A stretch of 48,227 nucleotides of DNA from an uncultured Rhizobium sp. (GTDB taxonomy: Bacteria > Pseudomonadota > Alphaproteobacteria > Rhizobiales > Rhizobiaceae). Made by a program: the position numbers and the translations under genes. The notes under the pieces were generated by a model. It ran no database searches, had not been told where the DNA came from, and worked only from the letters and a program-made list of their open reading frames with translations. Every line of letters starts with the position of its first letter. Position 1 is the first letter of the stretch. Of the stretch, positions 8,002 to 15,278 are shown one piece after another. The stretch covers positions 1 to 48,227 of the forward strand of contig CAMFHE010000037.1 of the NCBI GenBank assembly GCA_945952045.1, written 5' to 3'.

Positions 8002-9087
8002 TCATTCCGCAGCCGGTGTCAGCTCGAGATTGTGGAACTCCTCGCGATAGGGTTTTGCGGTTTCCGGCAATGCGCGGCGCAGGAAGAAATCCTCGTTGCG
8101 CAACTGGCGCAGGAAAGCCGGGATCATCTCCCTGTAACCGTGCCACATGGACGGGTTCGGCGCCGGCAGATCGTGCCTGATCATCGCATGCAGCTTCGGC
8201 AGCGCATGATACGGAACCATCGGGAACATGTGATGCTCGACGTGGTAGTTCATGTTCCAGTAGATGAAACGGCTGATCGGGTTCATGTACACGGTGCGGC
8301 TGTTGAGCCGGTGGTCAGTAACGTTGTCGGCCAGTCCGCCATGTTGCAGAAGCCCGGTGAGCACATGATGCCAGGCGCCGTACAGGCGCGGCAGCCCGAC
8401 CAGCATCAGCGGCAGGATCGAATGCATCGCCAGGGCAGCGGCGATGGTGACGGAATAGATCACCTGCCAGATGCGGGCGACGGTGATGACCTTGGCTTGC
8501 TCCATTTGCGGGATGAAGGATTTCTCCGCCACGCTCAGATGGCCGAGGGCGTTGCGCATCATGTCGGCCATGGCATGCGCCGCGTCGAGCAGGCCGAAGA
8601 AGTTCAGGGCCAGGCGAAAAAGGTCCGGCGGACGCATGACGGCGATTTCCGGATCGCGGCCGACAATGACGGTATCGGTGTGATGCCGCGCGTGGCTCCA
8701 ACGCCAGGTGACGGGGTTGCGCATGATCATGAAGCAGGCGATCTGATAGACGGCCTTGTTCATCCATTGCGTCTTGAAGGCGGTGCCATGGCCGCATTCA
8801 TGCCAGCGGCTATCCGAGGCGGAACCGTACAGTACGCCATATGCCAAGAAGAAGGGCAGCGCCCACCAGCTTCCCCAGAAGAAGACGCCACCGATGGCAA
8901 GAAGCAGCATGGCGCCCAGCCAGACCAGCGTATCGCGGATCGCCGGACCATCGGAACGCTGCATCAACTCCTTCATCTGTTTGCGCGGAACATCCGTATG
9001 ATACCATTGCGCCGAGGCAAGACCGAGCGCCACCGCCCGTTCAGCATCCGGCCCGACAAGGCTGTAGTCGCGCTTGCCTTTCTGCAT
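8002..9087 (-). CDS. mocD: MocD-like O-demethylating oxygenase of the fatty-acid desaturase fold
   Basis: The 361-residue protein has the three histidine boxes of membrane di-iron desaturases/hydroxylases: HECGH at 96-100, HARHH at 132-136 and HVEHH at 282-286. Hydrophobic segments lie at about 53-87, 112-122 and 205-235. The family contains MocD, the rhizopine (3-O-methyl-scyllo-inosamine) oxygenase thought to remove the O-methyl group as formaldehyde. It heads an operon with its Rieske ferredoxin and reductase (21-base gap to the former). A true lipid desaturase is a possible alternative, but the dedicated ferredoxin/reductase pair and the surrounding inositol genes favour a methyl-inositol or methyl-inosamine substrate. 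The start is supported by GAGGAGAAGACG just upstream. Confidence 0.82.
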   Translation of the reverse strand: MQKGKRDYSLVGPDAERAVALGLASAQWYHTDVPRKQMKELMQRSDGPAIRDTLVWLGAMLLLAIGGVFFWGSWWALPFFLAYGVLYGSASDSRWHECGHGTAFKTQWMNKAVYQIACFMIMRNPVTWRWSHARHHTDTVIVGRDPEIAVMRPPDLFRLALNFFGLLDAAHAMADMMRNALGHLSVAEKSFIPQMEQAKVITVARIWQVIYSVTIAAALAMHSILPLMLVGLPRLYGAWHHVLTGLLQHGGLADNVTDHRLNSRTVYMNPISRFIYWNMNYHVEHHMFPMVPYHALPKLHAMIRHDLPAPNPSMWHGYREMIPAFLRQLRNEDFFLRRALPETAKPYREEFHNLELTPAAE

Positions 9088-9181
9088 CGTCTTCTCCTCC
9101 TCGCTTCCGAGTAGGCTGCCATTGAGGCGCCCCTTGTGAGCGGAAGGATAGGAAGGCTTTCGTTTTTCAACAATCCGGCTA

Positions 9182-9195
9182 TGATATTTTCTATC
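9182..9195. promoter_or_regulatory. Candidate LacI-type operator O1 (mocD/lacI divergent promoter region)
   Basis: TGATATTTTCTATC is an imperfect inverted repeat (GATA/TATC) in the 127-base gap between the divergent mocD-like and lacI-type genes. It shares the TGATA..TTT.CTATC pattern with a perfect palindrome downstream of the regulator gene (10280-10295), with a centre one base shorter. Binding by the neighbouring regulator is inferred. Confidence 0.45.
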
Positions 9196-9214
9196 TTTTT
9201 ACATCATACGGATC

Positions 9215-10282
9215 ATGTCTTTCATGAAAGATTCTATCACGACCTCCGGGCGCGGACGGGTGACGATCAAGGCCCTGGCGGACGCCTCCGGCGTCAGCGT
9301 GGCAACGGTCGACCGCGTGCTGAACGGGCGTCTGCCGGTGCGCGAAGAAACGGCCCGGCGGGTTTATGACGCCGCGCGCGAGATCGGCTATCATGCCACC
9401 GGCCTGATCCGGCAGCGGGTCTTCGAGGATCTGCCGCATTACCGGCTGGGCTTCCTGTTGCAGAAACCCGACCAGGCTTTCTATCAATCGGTGGCGGCGA
9501 CCTTCGCGGATGCCTGCGAGAACATCGACCGCGCCCGGGTCACTTGCAGCGTCGATTTCGTAAACGCTTCGACACCGACGGTCATCACCGACAAACTGCG
9601 GGCGCTGGCCGCGCGCAATCAGGCCATCGCGCTGGTCGCGCCGGATTATCCGGCGGTGACGGCAGCGGTCGAAGACTTGCAGCAGCGCGGCATCGCCGTC
9701 TTTTCGTTGCTCTCGGATTTCGCCTCCGGCGTGCGCACCGGTTATGTCGGCCTCAACAACCGCAAGGTCGGCCGCAGCGCCGCCTGGCTGATCGCCCGGG
9801 CCGCGCCAAGACCCGGCAAGGTCGCCTGTTTCGTCGGCAGCCACCGTTTCCAGGGCCATGAGGTGCGTGAAATCGGCTTTCGTTCCTATTTTCGCGAGAA
9901 TGCGCCCGGCTTCGAAGTGCTGGAGGCAATGATCAATCTCGACACGCCGGAAATCACCCATGAGGCGACGCTGAATCTTCTGGAACAACACAAGGACCTC
10001 GTCGGTCTCTATCCCTGCGGCGGCGGCATGGAAGGCGCAATCGCGGCATTGCGCGAAGCCGGTCGTTCCAGCGGCGATCTTGCGATGATCGTCAACGAAC
10101 TGACGCCTGACAGCCGCCAGGCGCTGTCCGACGAAATCGTCACCGCAGCAATCTCGACGCCAGTTTTAGCCTTGGCGGAACAGACGGTCCGCATGATGGT
10201 CAACGCGATCGAGCGCGGCCAGCCGGACGTTCCGGGCCAGACCTTTCTGCCGTTCGATCTCTTCATATCCGAGAATATCTGA
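9215..10282 (+). CDS. LacI-family transcriptional regulator with sugar-binding-protein effector domain
   Basis: The product has 355 residues from the first ATG (352 from an ATG nine bases later; neither has a strong ribosome site). The LacI helix-turn-helix is at about residues 16-61: VTIKALADASGVSVATVDRV, then LNGRLPV and the hinge. The remainder (about 70-340) is a type-I periplasmic-binding-protein fold that would bind a sugar or inositol effector. It is divergent from the mocDEF-like operon and followed by an IolI-like gene and an ABC importer. Three related palindromes (9182-9195, 9225-9239, 10280-10295) flank and overlap its own gene, the usual autoregulated local arrangement. Likely a repressor relieved by the imported polyol; effector not known. 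Confidence 0.85.
   Translation: MSFMKDSITTSGRGRVTIKALADASGVSVATVDRVLNGRLPVREETARRVYDAAREIGYHATGLIRQRVFEDLPHYRLGFLLQKPDQAFYQSVAATFADACENIDRARVTCSVDFVNASTPTVITDKLRALAARNQAIALVAPDYPAVTAAVEDLQQRGIAVFSLLSDFASGVRTGYVGLNNRKVGRSAAWLIARAAPRPGKVACFVGSHRFQGHEVREIGFRSYFRENAPGFEVLEAMINLDTPEITHEATLNLLEQHKDLVGLYPCGGGMEGAIAALREAGRSSGDLAMIVNELTPDSRQALSDEIVTAAISTPVLALAEQTVRMMVNAIERGQPDVPGQTFLPFDLFISENI
9225..9239. promoter_or_regulatory. Candidate LacI-type operator O2 inside the regulator's first codons
   Basis: TGAAAGATTCTATCA differs from the perfect site at 10280-10295 by one base in the left arm and one missing central base. It lies over codons 4-8 of the regulator gene, 30-45 bases from O1, a spacing that could allow cooperative binding or a roadblock to transcription of the regulator gene. 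Could be chance; the shared CTATCA arm is the evidence. Confidence 0.35.
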
Positions 10283-10295
10283 TAGATTTCTATCA
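10280..10295. promoter_or_regulatory. Candidate LacI-type operator O3 upstream of the IolI-like gene
   Basis: TGATAGATTTCTATCA is a perfect inverted repeat with 6-bp arms (TGATAG/CTATCA). Its first three bases are the stop codon of the lacI-type gene, and it is about 114 bases upstream of the IolI-like start. As the best of three related sites it is the natural operator for the local LacI-family protein controlling the downstream gene. Confidence 0.55.
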
Positions 10296-10374
10296 TCCCG
10301 GACCCGGATTATGTCAGACATGATGGCCAATCCGGCAGACATATCTTTGACGCCGCCCGGCGCTGGGGCTTAAC

Positions 10375-10400
10375 TCCTCCCGAGGTTTTTTCTGGGAGGA
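10375..10400 (+). promoter_or_regulatory. Possible ribosome-site-sequestering hairpin before the IolI-like gene
   Basis: TCCTCCC at 10375-10381 is fully complementary to GGGAGGA at 10394-10400, the Shine-Dalgarno sequence of the downstream gene, with a 12-base T-rich loop. In the mRNA the anti-SD arm could mask the ribosome binding site. This is a direct sequence observation; any regulatory effect is inferred. Confidence 0.35.
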
Positions 10401-10408
10401 ATGAGACG

Positions 10409-11218
10409 ATGACCCTGCCGCGCTATGCGCTGAACCACATGACTGCTCCGGCGATGCCGCTCAAGGACTTTTTCAAACTGGCCTCTGATTTGGGCATTTC
10501 CGCCGTCGAGATTCGCAACGACCTCCAGGGCAATGCCATATTGGACGGCACGGCGCCGGCAACCGTTCGTATGCTCGCGGAAAGATACGGACTGGACATC
10601 ATCTCCATCAACGCGCTGCAACGCTTCAACGAATGGACGCCGGAGCGCGCTTCGGAGGCAGCGGCGTTGATCGGCTACGCCGGCGCATGCGGCGCTCGGG
10701 CATTGGTGCTGGTCCCCGTCAACGACGGCAGCGGTCAGGAGGACGGGGCACGGCAGGCGAGCCTGCGCAGGGCGCTCAGCGCGCTGCGGCCGATGCTGGA
10801 AACGGCCGGCATTACTGGACTGGTCGAACCGCTCGGCTTTGACATCTGCTCCCTGCGCTCGAAAAAGGAGGCGGCAGACGCGATTGCCGAGATCGGCGGC
10901 GACTGCTTCAGGCTCGTCCATGACACCTTCCATCATCATCTCGCCGGCGAAGCGGAACTGTTCCCAGCTCTGACGGGGTTGGTTCACATCTCCGGGGTCA
11001 ACGATCCCGACGTTACGGTTTCGAGCATGCGCGACCCGCACCGTATCCTCGTCAATGCCGAGGATCGGCTCGACAATGCCGGACAGATGCACCGGCTGCT
11101 GGCTGAAGGCTATGCGGGCTATTTCTCGTTCGAGCCCTTCGCGCCCTCGGTTCATGCTTCAACAGACCCTGCCGCAGCGATACGCGCCAGCATGGAATTT
11201 TTGAACCGCTCAGTCTGA
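10409..11218 (+). CDS. iolI: TIM-barrel isomerase, IolI-like (2-keto-myo-inositol isomerase)
   Basis: The 269-residue AP-endonuclease-2-fold protein resembles Bacillus IolI (278 aa). All four metal ligands of that enzyme have apparent counterparts: Glu140 (VEPLGF), Asp172 (HDTFHHH), His193 (VHISG) and Glu242 (SFEPF). IolI interconverts 2-keto-myo-inositol (scyllo-inosose) and 1-keto-D-chiro-inositol, allowing D-chiro-inositol to enter the myo-inositol pathway. Other members of the fold (hydroxypyruvate isomerase, IolE, MocC) are possible, but IolE is encoded separately at 17.3-18.2 kb and looks different. Start is supported by GGGAGGA eight bases upstream. It stands between the lacI-type gene and the ABC importer with a 329-base gap to the latter. 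Confidence 0.72.
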   Translation: MTLPRYALNHMTAPAMPLKDFFKLASDLGISAVEIRNDLQGNAILDGTAPATVRMLAERYGLDIISINALQRFNEWTPERASEAAALIGYAGACGARALVLVPVNDGSGQEDGARQASLRRALSALRPMLETAGITGLVEPLGFDICSLRSKKEAADAIAEIGGDCFRLVHDTFHHHLAGEAELFPALTGLVHISGVNDPDVTVSSMRDPHRILVNAEDRLDNAGQMHRLLAEGYAGYFSFEPFAPSVHASTDPAAAIRASMEFLNRSV

Positions 11219-11284
11219 GCGAACCATTTGCATTGCTTTCGGGACGCATTTGCCATCGGCGCAGAAGCGTCTCTTTTCTATTTT

Positions 11285-11298
11285 GGAATGAAAATTCT
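11285..11298. promoter_or_regulatory. Candidate IolR operator (GGAA-N6-TTCT)
   Basis: GGAATGAAAATTCT matches the GGAA-N6-TTCC palindrome that I recall for rhizobial IolR with one mismatch. The same GGAA-N6-TTCT form recurs on the minus strand in the iolR/idhA gap (22902-22915). It lies about 250 bases upstream of the importer genes. Confidence 0.45.
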
Positions 11299-11401
11299 GC
11301 GTATCCTCGCCGGCTTATCGTCCAGAAGTGCCGGAAAAGCCTCGATTTCTTTCAATTCACATTTTCTGCGCGGGATATCGTTGACGGCGTCAAGAAAAAA
11401 T

Positions 11402-11415
11402 GGAATAAATTATCC
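11402..11415. promoter_or_regulatory. Second candidate IolR operator upstream of the importer
   Basis: GGAATAAATTATCC (GGAA-N6-ATCC) has one mismatch to the same palindrome and sits in a locally AT-rich patch 132 bases before the binding-protein start. Weaker on its own than 11285-11298, but two sites 117 bases apart could support looping. Confidence 0.35.
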
Positions 11416-11547
11416 GCACAGCCCGCGCTGTGGTTTATTCATTCCGCGGCACCTGCGTCGGGAGCGCAGACAGTGCCAAATTGGTCGGGAGGCCAGTTTC
11501 ACGCAGAGCGGATGATTCTTGAGATCTTTTGAGGAGGAGGAATCAGC

Positions 11548-12477
11548 ATGAAAAAATTTATCTATGCCGCGACATTGTCGGTTCTCATGAGCACGGCGGC
11601 ACACGCCCAGACGGTTGGCGTTTCCATGGCGCTGTTCGACGACAACTTCCTGACGGTGTTGCGCAACGGCATGCAGGACTACGCCAAGACGCTGAACGGC
11701 GTGACGCTGCAGGTCGAGGATGCGCAGAACGACGTCGCCAAGCAGCAGAGCCAGATTCAGAACTTCATCGCCGCCGGCGTCGATGCCATCGTCGTCAATC
11801 CGGTCGATACGGATGCGACGACCGCCATGTCGAAACTGGCCGCCGATGCGGGCATTCCGCTTGTTTATGTCAACCGCGAGCCGGTCAACGTCGACAGCCT
11901 GCCGGAAAAGCAGGCCTTCGTCGCCTCGAACGAACTGGAATCCGGCACGCTCGAAGCCAAGGAAGTCTGCCGTCTGCTCGGCGGCAAGGGCAAGGCCGTG
12001 GTCATGATGGGCGAATTGTCCAACCAGGCCGCGCGCATGCGCACAAAGGACGTCCATGACGTGCTCGCCACGGACGAATGCAAGGGCATCAAGATCGTCG
12101 AGGAGCAGACCGCAAACTGGCAGAGAACCCAGGGTTCAGACCTGATGACCAACTGGCTTTCGAGCGGTGTGGAGTTCGATGCCGTCATCGCCAACAATGA
12201 CGAAATGGCGATCGGCGCGATCCAGGCGCTGAAAGCCGCCGGCAGGGATATGAAGAAGGTGGTGGTCGCCGGCGTCGATGCCACGCAGGATGCTTTGGCC
12301 GCCATGCAGGCCGGCGACCTCGATGTCACCGTCTTCCAGGATGCCGCCGGCCAGGGCAAGGGCGCCCTCGATGCGGCGCTCAAGATCGCCAAGGGCGAAA
12401 AGGTCGACAAGAAGGTGTATATTCCCTTCCAGCTCGTCACGCCTGAGAACGTCAAGGATTTCGTCGCCAAGAACTGA
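11548..12477 (+). CDS. Periplasmic sugar/inositol-binding protein of an ABC importer (IbpA/MocB-like)
   Basis: A 309-residue protein with a Sec signal peptide ([20 protein letters not shown], cleavage likely after residue 20) and a Peripla_BP_4 fold: [40 protein letters not shown]-type [17 protein letters not shown] and GVDATQDAL near the C-terminus. This is the ribose/inositol family of binding proteins that includes Caulobacter IbpA (myo-inositol) and rhizopine-binding MocB. Genes for the matching RbsA-type ATPase and RbsC-type permease follow directly. The ligand is inferred to be inositol or a methyl/amino derivative from the neighbourhood; the sequence alone cannot choose. A strong hairpin after the stop probably sets its higher expression relative to the ATPase. 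Confidence 0.85.
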   Translation: MKKFIYAATLSVLMSTAAHAQTVGVSMALFDDNFLTVLRNGMQDYAKTLNGVTLQVEDAQNDVAKQQSQIQNFIAAGVDAIVVNPVDTDATTAMSKLAADAGIPLVYVNREPVNVDSLPEKQAFVASNELESGTLEAKEVCRLLGGKGKAVVMMGELSNQAARMRTKDVHDVLATDECKGIKIVEEQTANWQRTQGSDLMTNWLSSGVEFDAVIANNDEMAIGAIQALKAAGRDMKKVVVAGVDATQDALAAMQAGDLDVTVFQDAAGQGKGALDAALKIAKGEKVDKKVYIPFQLVTPENVKDFVAKN

Positions 12478-12491
12478 GGCGCCGGGTCAAC

Positions 12492-12516
12492 GGATGCGGG
12501 CGAAAGGCCCGCATCC
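12492..12516 (+). terminator. Intercistronic hairpin after the binding-protein gene
   Basis: GGATGCGGGC and GCCCGCATCC form a perfect 10-bp stem with a GAAAG loop, 14 bases after the stop codon. No long T-run follows, so it is more likely an mRNA-stabilising or attenuating hairpin than a full terminator, as is common between binding-protein and ATPase genes. Confidence 0.6.
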
Positions 12517-12545
12517 ATTCTTGCTTGCTGTACAGGAGGTGCAGG

Positions 12546-14087
12546 ATGGTCGTGAGTCCGTCGACGATGGCGGCCGTGCGCAGGAGCGGAGCGGTCCCCA
12601 ATTCGGAATTCCTGTTGACGGCCGAAGGAGTTCGCAAGGAATTCCCGGGCGTGGTCGCCCTTGATGACGTCACCTTCCGGCTGAAGCGCGGCAGTGTGCA
12701 CGCTCTCATGGGCGAAAACGGCGCCGGCAAATCCACCCTGATGAAGATTCTTGCCGGCATCTATACGCCGGACAAGGGCAAGGTGCAGTTGAAGGGCGCG
12801 GAAATCCGGCTCTCCTCACCGCTCGACGCTCTCGAAAACGGCATCGCCATGATCCATCAGGAACTGAACCTGATGGCCTATATGACGGTCGCCGAAAACA
12901 TCTGGATCCGCCGCGAGCCGCTGAACCGTTTCGGGTTCGTCGATCACGGCGAAATGCACCGACGCACGGCGGCTTTGTTCCAGCGCCTCAATATCCAGCT
13001 CGATCCCGAAGCCAAGGTCGGCGATCTCTCGGTCGCGAACCGTCAGATGGTCGAGATCGCCAAGGCCGTTTCCTACGAATCCGACGTGCTGATCATGGAC
13101 GAGCCGACATCGGCGCTGACCGAGCGCGAGGTCGAACATCTTTTCCGGATCATCCGCGACCTGCGCAGCCAGGGCATCGGTATCGTCTACATCACCCACA
13201 AGATGAACGAGCTTTTCGAGATCGCCGACGAGTTTTCCGTTTTCCGCGACGGCAAGTATATCGGAACGCATGCCTCGAGCGACGTCACGCGCGACGATAT
13301 CATCCGCATGATGGTCGGTCGCGAGATCACCCAGATGTTTCCTAAGGAGGATGTGCCGATCGGCGATGTCGTCTTGTCGGTTCGCAACCTCGGCCTCAAG
13401 GGCGTCTTTCACGATGTCTCCTTCGACGTGCGCGCCGGTGAAATCCTGGGCATTGCCGGCCTTGTCGGCTCGGGCCGTTCCAATGTCGCCGAAACGCTGT
13501 TTGGGGTCACGCCCGCAAGCGCTGGCGTAATCGAGATCGACAGCAAGCCGCTGACCATTGACAATCCGACCACGGCCATTCGCAACCGCATGGCTTTCCT
13601 GACCGAGGACCGCAAGGACACGGGCTGCCTGCTGATCCTCGATGTGCTCGAAAACATGCAGATCGCCGTGCTTCAGGACAAATTCGTCAGCAAGGGTTTC
13701 GTGCAGGAAGGCAAGCTTAGCGACGTCTGTGAGGAGATGTGCCAGAAGCTGCGCGTCAAGACGCCGAACCTGGCCGAACGCATCGAAAACCTGTCGGGCG
13801 GCAATCAGCAAAAAGTGCTGATCGGTCGCTGGATGCTGACCAATCCGCGCATCCTCATCCTCGACGAACCGACGCGCGGTATCGATGTCGGCGCGAAGGC
13901 GGAAATCCATCGGCTGGTCTGCGAGATGGCGCGCAACGGCGTCGCCGTCATCATGATCTCTTCGGAAATGCCCGAGGTTCTCGGCATGAGCGACAGGATC
14001 ATGGTGATGCATGAAGGCCGCGTCACCGGTTTCCTCGATCGGGCGGAAGCAACTCAAGTCAAGGTGATGGATCTGGCGGCGCGCTGA
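12546..14087 (+). CDS. RbsA/IatA-type ABC importer ATPase with two nucleotide-binding domains
   Basis: From the ATG placed five bases after a perfect AGGAGGT the product is 513 residues. It has two tandem ABC domains. The first has Walker [10 protein letters not shown], a signature [14 protein letters not shown] and Walker [12 protein letters not shown]; the second has a degenerate Walker A (GLVGSGRSN) but an intact signature [12 protein letters not shown] and [11 protein letters not shown]. This is the usual architecture for ribose, galactose and inositol (IatA) transporters. It energises import by the permease encoded next. A TTG codon 21 bases upstream is in frame but would place the Shine-Dalgarno inside the gene. 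Confidence 0.88.
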   Translation: MVVSPSTMAAVRRSGAVPNSEFLLTAEGVRKEFPGVVALDDVTFRLKRGSVHALMGENGAGKSTLMKILAGIYTPDKGKVQLKGAEIRLSSPLDALENGIAMIHQELNLMAYMTVAENIWIRREPLNRFGFVDHGEMHRRTAALFQRLNIQLDPEAKVGDLSVANRQMVEIAKAVSYESDVLIMDEPTSALTEREVEHLFRIIRDLRSQGIGIVYITHKMNELFEIADEFSVFRDGKYIGTHASSDVTRDDIIRMMVGREITQMFPKEDVPIGDVVLSVRNLGLKGVFHDVSFDVRAGEILGIAGLVGSGRSNVAETLFGVTPASAGVIEIDSKPLTIDNPTTAIRNRMAFLTEDRKDTGCLLILDVLENMQIAVLQDKFVSKGFVQEGKLSDVCEEMCQKLRVKTPNLAERIENLSGGNQQKVLIGRWMLTNPRILILDEPTRGIDVGAKAEIHRLVCEMARNGVAVIMISSEMPEVLGMSDRIMVMHEGRVTGFLDRAEATQVKVMDLAAR

Positions 14088-14116
14088 CGCGCCCATCCAT
14101 CTGGGAGGACAAGACA

Positions 14117-15148
14117 ATGAACACGGATGCTGCGGCCAAGAGCAGTCTCAAGGCAACGACGGATCAACGACGGCATCGGCGCCTGCCGCCGGAGGCCAAT
14201 ATCTTTCTGGTCCTGATCGGCATCGCGCTGATCTATGAACTGCTCGGCTGGCTGCTCGTTGGCCAGAGCTTTCTGTTCAACCAGCAACGCCTCACCATCA
14301 TGATCCTGCAGGTTTCGGTGATCGGCATCATTTCGGTCGGCGTGACGCAAGTGATCATCACCGGCGGGATCGACCTCAGCTCCGGTTCGTTGGTCGGCCT
14401 GACGGCGATGCTGTCGGCAAGCCTTGCGCAGTCCTCCACATGGCCGCGCGCCCTTTATCCCAGCCTGACGGACATGCCCTTCTTCATACCGATCGGCGTC
14501 GGCGTGTTGGCCGGGTTGCTGGCCGGCTATATCAACGGGCAGTTGATCGCCAAGACCAAGATCCCGCCCTTCATCGCCACGCTCGGCATGATGGTGACGG
14601 CGCGCGGCATTTCCAAATGGTATACGAAGGGTCAACCGGTTTCGGGCCTGACCGACCAGTTCAACTTCATCGGTACCGGAATCTGGCCTGTCGTCGTCTT
14701 CCTGGTCGTCGCCATCATCTTCCATGTGGCGCTGCGCTACACCCGCTACGGCAAATTCACCTATGCCATCGGCGCCAATGTGCAGGCGGCGCGCGTCTCC
14801 GGCATCAATATCGAGGCGCATCTGATCAAGGTCTATGCCATTGCCGGGATGCTGGCCGGCCTTGCCGGGGTCGTAACCGCTGCCCGCGCCCAGACGGCGC
14901 AGGCCGGCATGGGCGTGATGTATGAACTCGACGCCATCGCCGCTGCCGTCATCGGCGGCACATCGCTCTCCGGCGGCGCCGGACGCATCACCGGCACGGT
15001 CATCGGCACCATCATTCTCGGCGTGATGACCTCCGGCTTCACATTCCTCAGGGTCGACGCCTACTATCAGGAAATCGTCAAGGGCATCATCATCGTCGCC
15101 GCCGTCGTCGCCGATGTCTATCGCCAGAAGAAGCGAGCCAAGACCTGA
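14117..15148 (+). CDS. RbsC/IatP-type ABC importer permease
   Basis: The 343-residue protein is a BPD_transp_2 permease with about eight to ten hydrophobic segments starting near residue 33. The region DLSSGSLVGLTAML and the C-terminal DAIAAAVIGGTSLSGGAGRITGTVIG are hallmarks of ribose/inositol-family permeases (family form GGxSxxGGxGxxxGxxxGA). It starts 30 bases after the ATPase gene with a GGGAGGACA ribosome site. Two copies or a homodimer would form the membrane channel. It ends the operon, followed by a textbook terminator. Confidence 0.88.
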   Translation: MNTDAAAKSSLKATTDQRRHRRLPPEANIFLVLIGIALIYELLGWLLVGQSFLFNQQRLTIMILQVSVIGIISVGVTQVIITGGIDLSSGSLVGLTAMLSASLAQSSTWPRALYPSLTDMPFFIPIGVGVLAGLLAGYINGQLIAKTKIPPFIATLGMMVTARGISKWYTKGQPVSGLTDQFNFIGTGIWPVVVFLVVAIIFHVALRYTRYGKFTYAIGANVQAARVSGINIEAHLIKVYAIAGMLAGLAGVVTAARAQTAQAGMGVMYELDAIAAAVIGGTSLSGGAGRITGTVIGTIILGVMTSGFTFLRVDAYYQEIVKGIIIVAAVVADVYRQKKRAKT

Positions 15149-15169
15149 CCCCCTCTCCTCCCGGCACCT

Positions 15170-15195
15170 GAGGCGGCTTCGGCCGCCTCTTTTGT
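15170..15195 (+). terminator. Rho-independent terminator of the importer operon
   Basis: GAGGCGGC and GCCGCCTC form an 8-bp GC-rich stem closed by a TTCG tetraloop and followed by TTTTGTGTTT. The UUCG loop and T-rich tail make this one of the clearest terminators in the window. Confidence 0.85.
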
Positions 15196-15218
15196 GTTTG
15201 GACTGAACCCTGGATATC

Positions 15219-15253
15219 GAAAGGCCGGCGGAGTAGACCCCGCCGGCCCTTTC
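15219..15253 (-). terminator. Rho-independent terminator of the iol operon (- strand)
   Basis: GGCCGGCGG (15223-15231) and CCGCCGGCC (15240-15248) form a 9-bp stem with an eight-base loop; on the minus strand the stem is followed by TTTCG. It sits 26 bases downstream of the Gfo/Idh/MocA gene, back to back with the terminator of the converging importer operon. Confidence 0.7.
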
Positions 15254-15278
15254 AAATGCGGTCACGCGAATAATCCGG

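Larger units (their letters stand above)
11219..11547. promoter_or_regulatory. 329-base intergenic control region upstream of the ABC importer
   Basis: No credible gene is present; short open frames here lack start signals and cross the importer's leader. The region is noticeably more AT-rich in 11270-11300 and 11390-11415 than its surroundings and contains two GGAA-N6-TTCC-like palindromes (listed separately). It ends with the strong GAGGAGGAGGAAT ribosome site of the binding-protein gene. The length suggests an independently regulated promoter with a leader, not read-through from the IolI-like gene. Confidence 0.5.

Noticed and set aside
10409..11218. Calling the TIM-barrel gene a second IolE or hydroxypyruvate isomerase
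   Set aside because: The VEPLGF, HDTFHHH, VHISG and SFEPF ligand pattern fits IolI better, and IolE has its own typical gene in the iol operon; hydroxypyruvate isomerase remains a less likely alternative.
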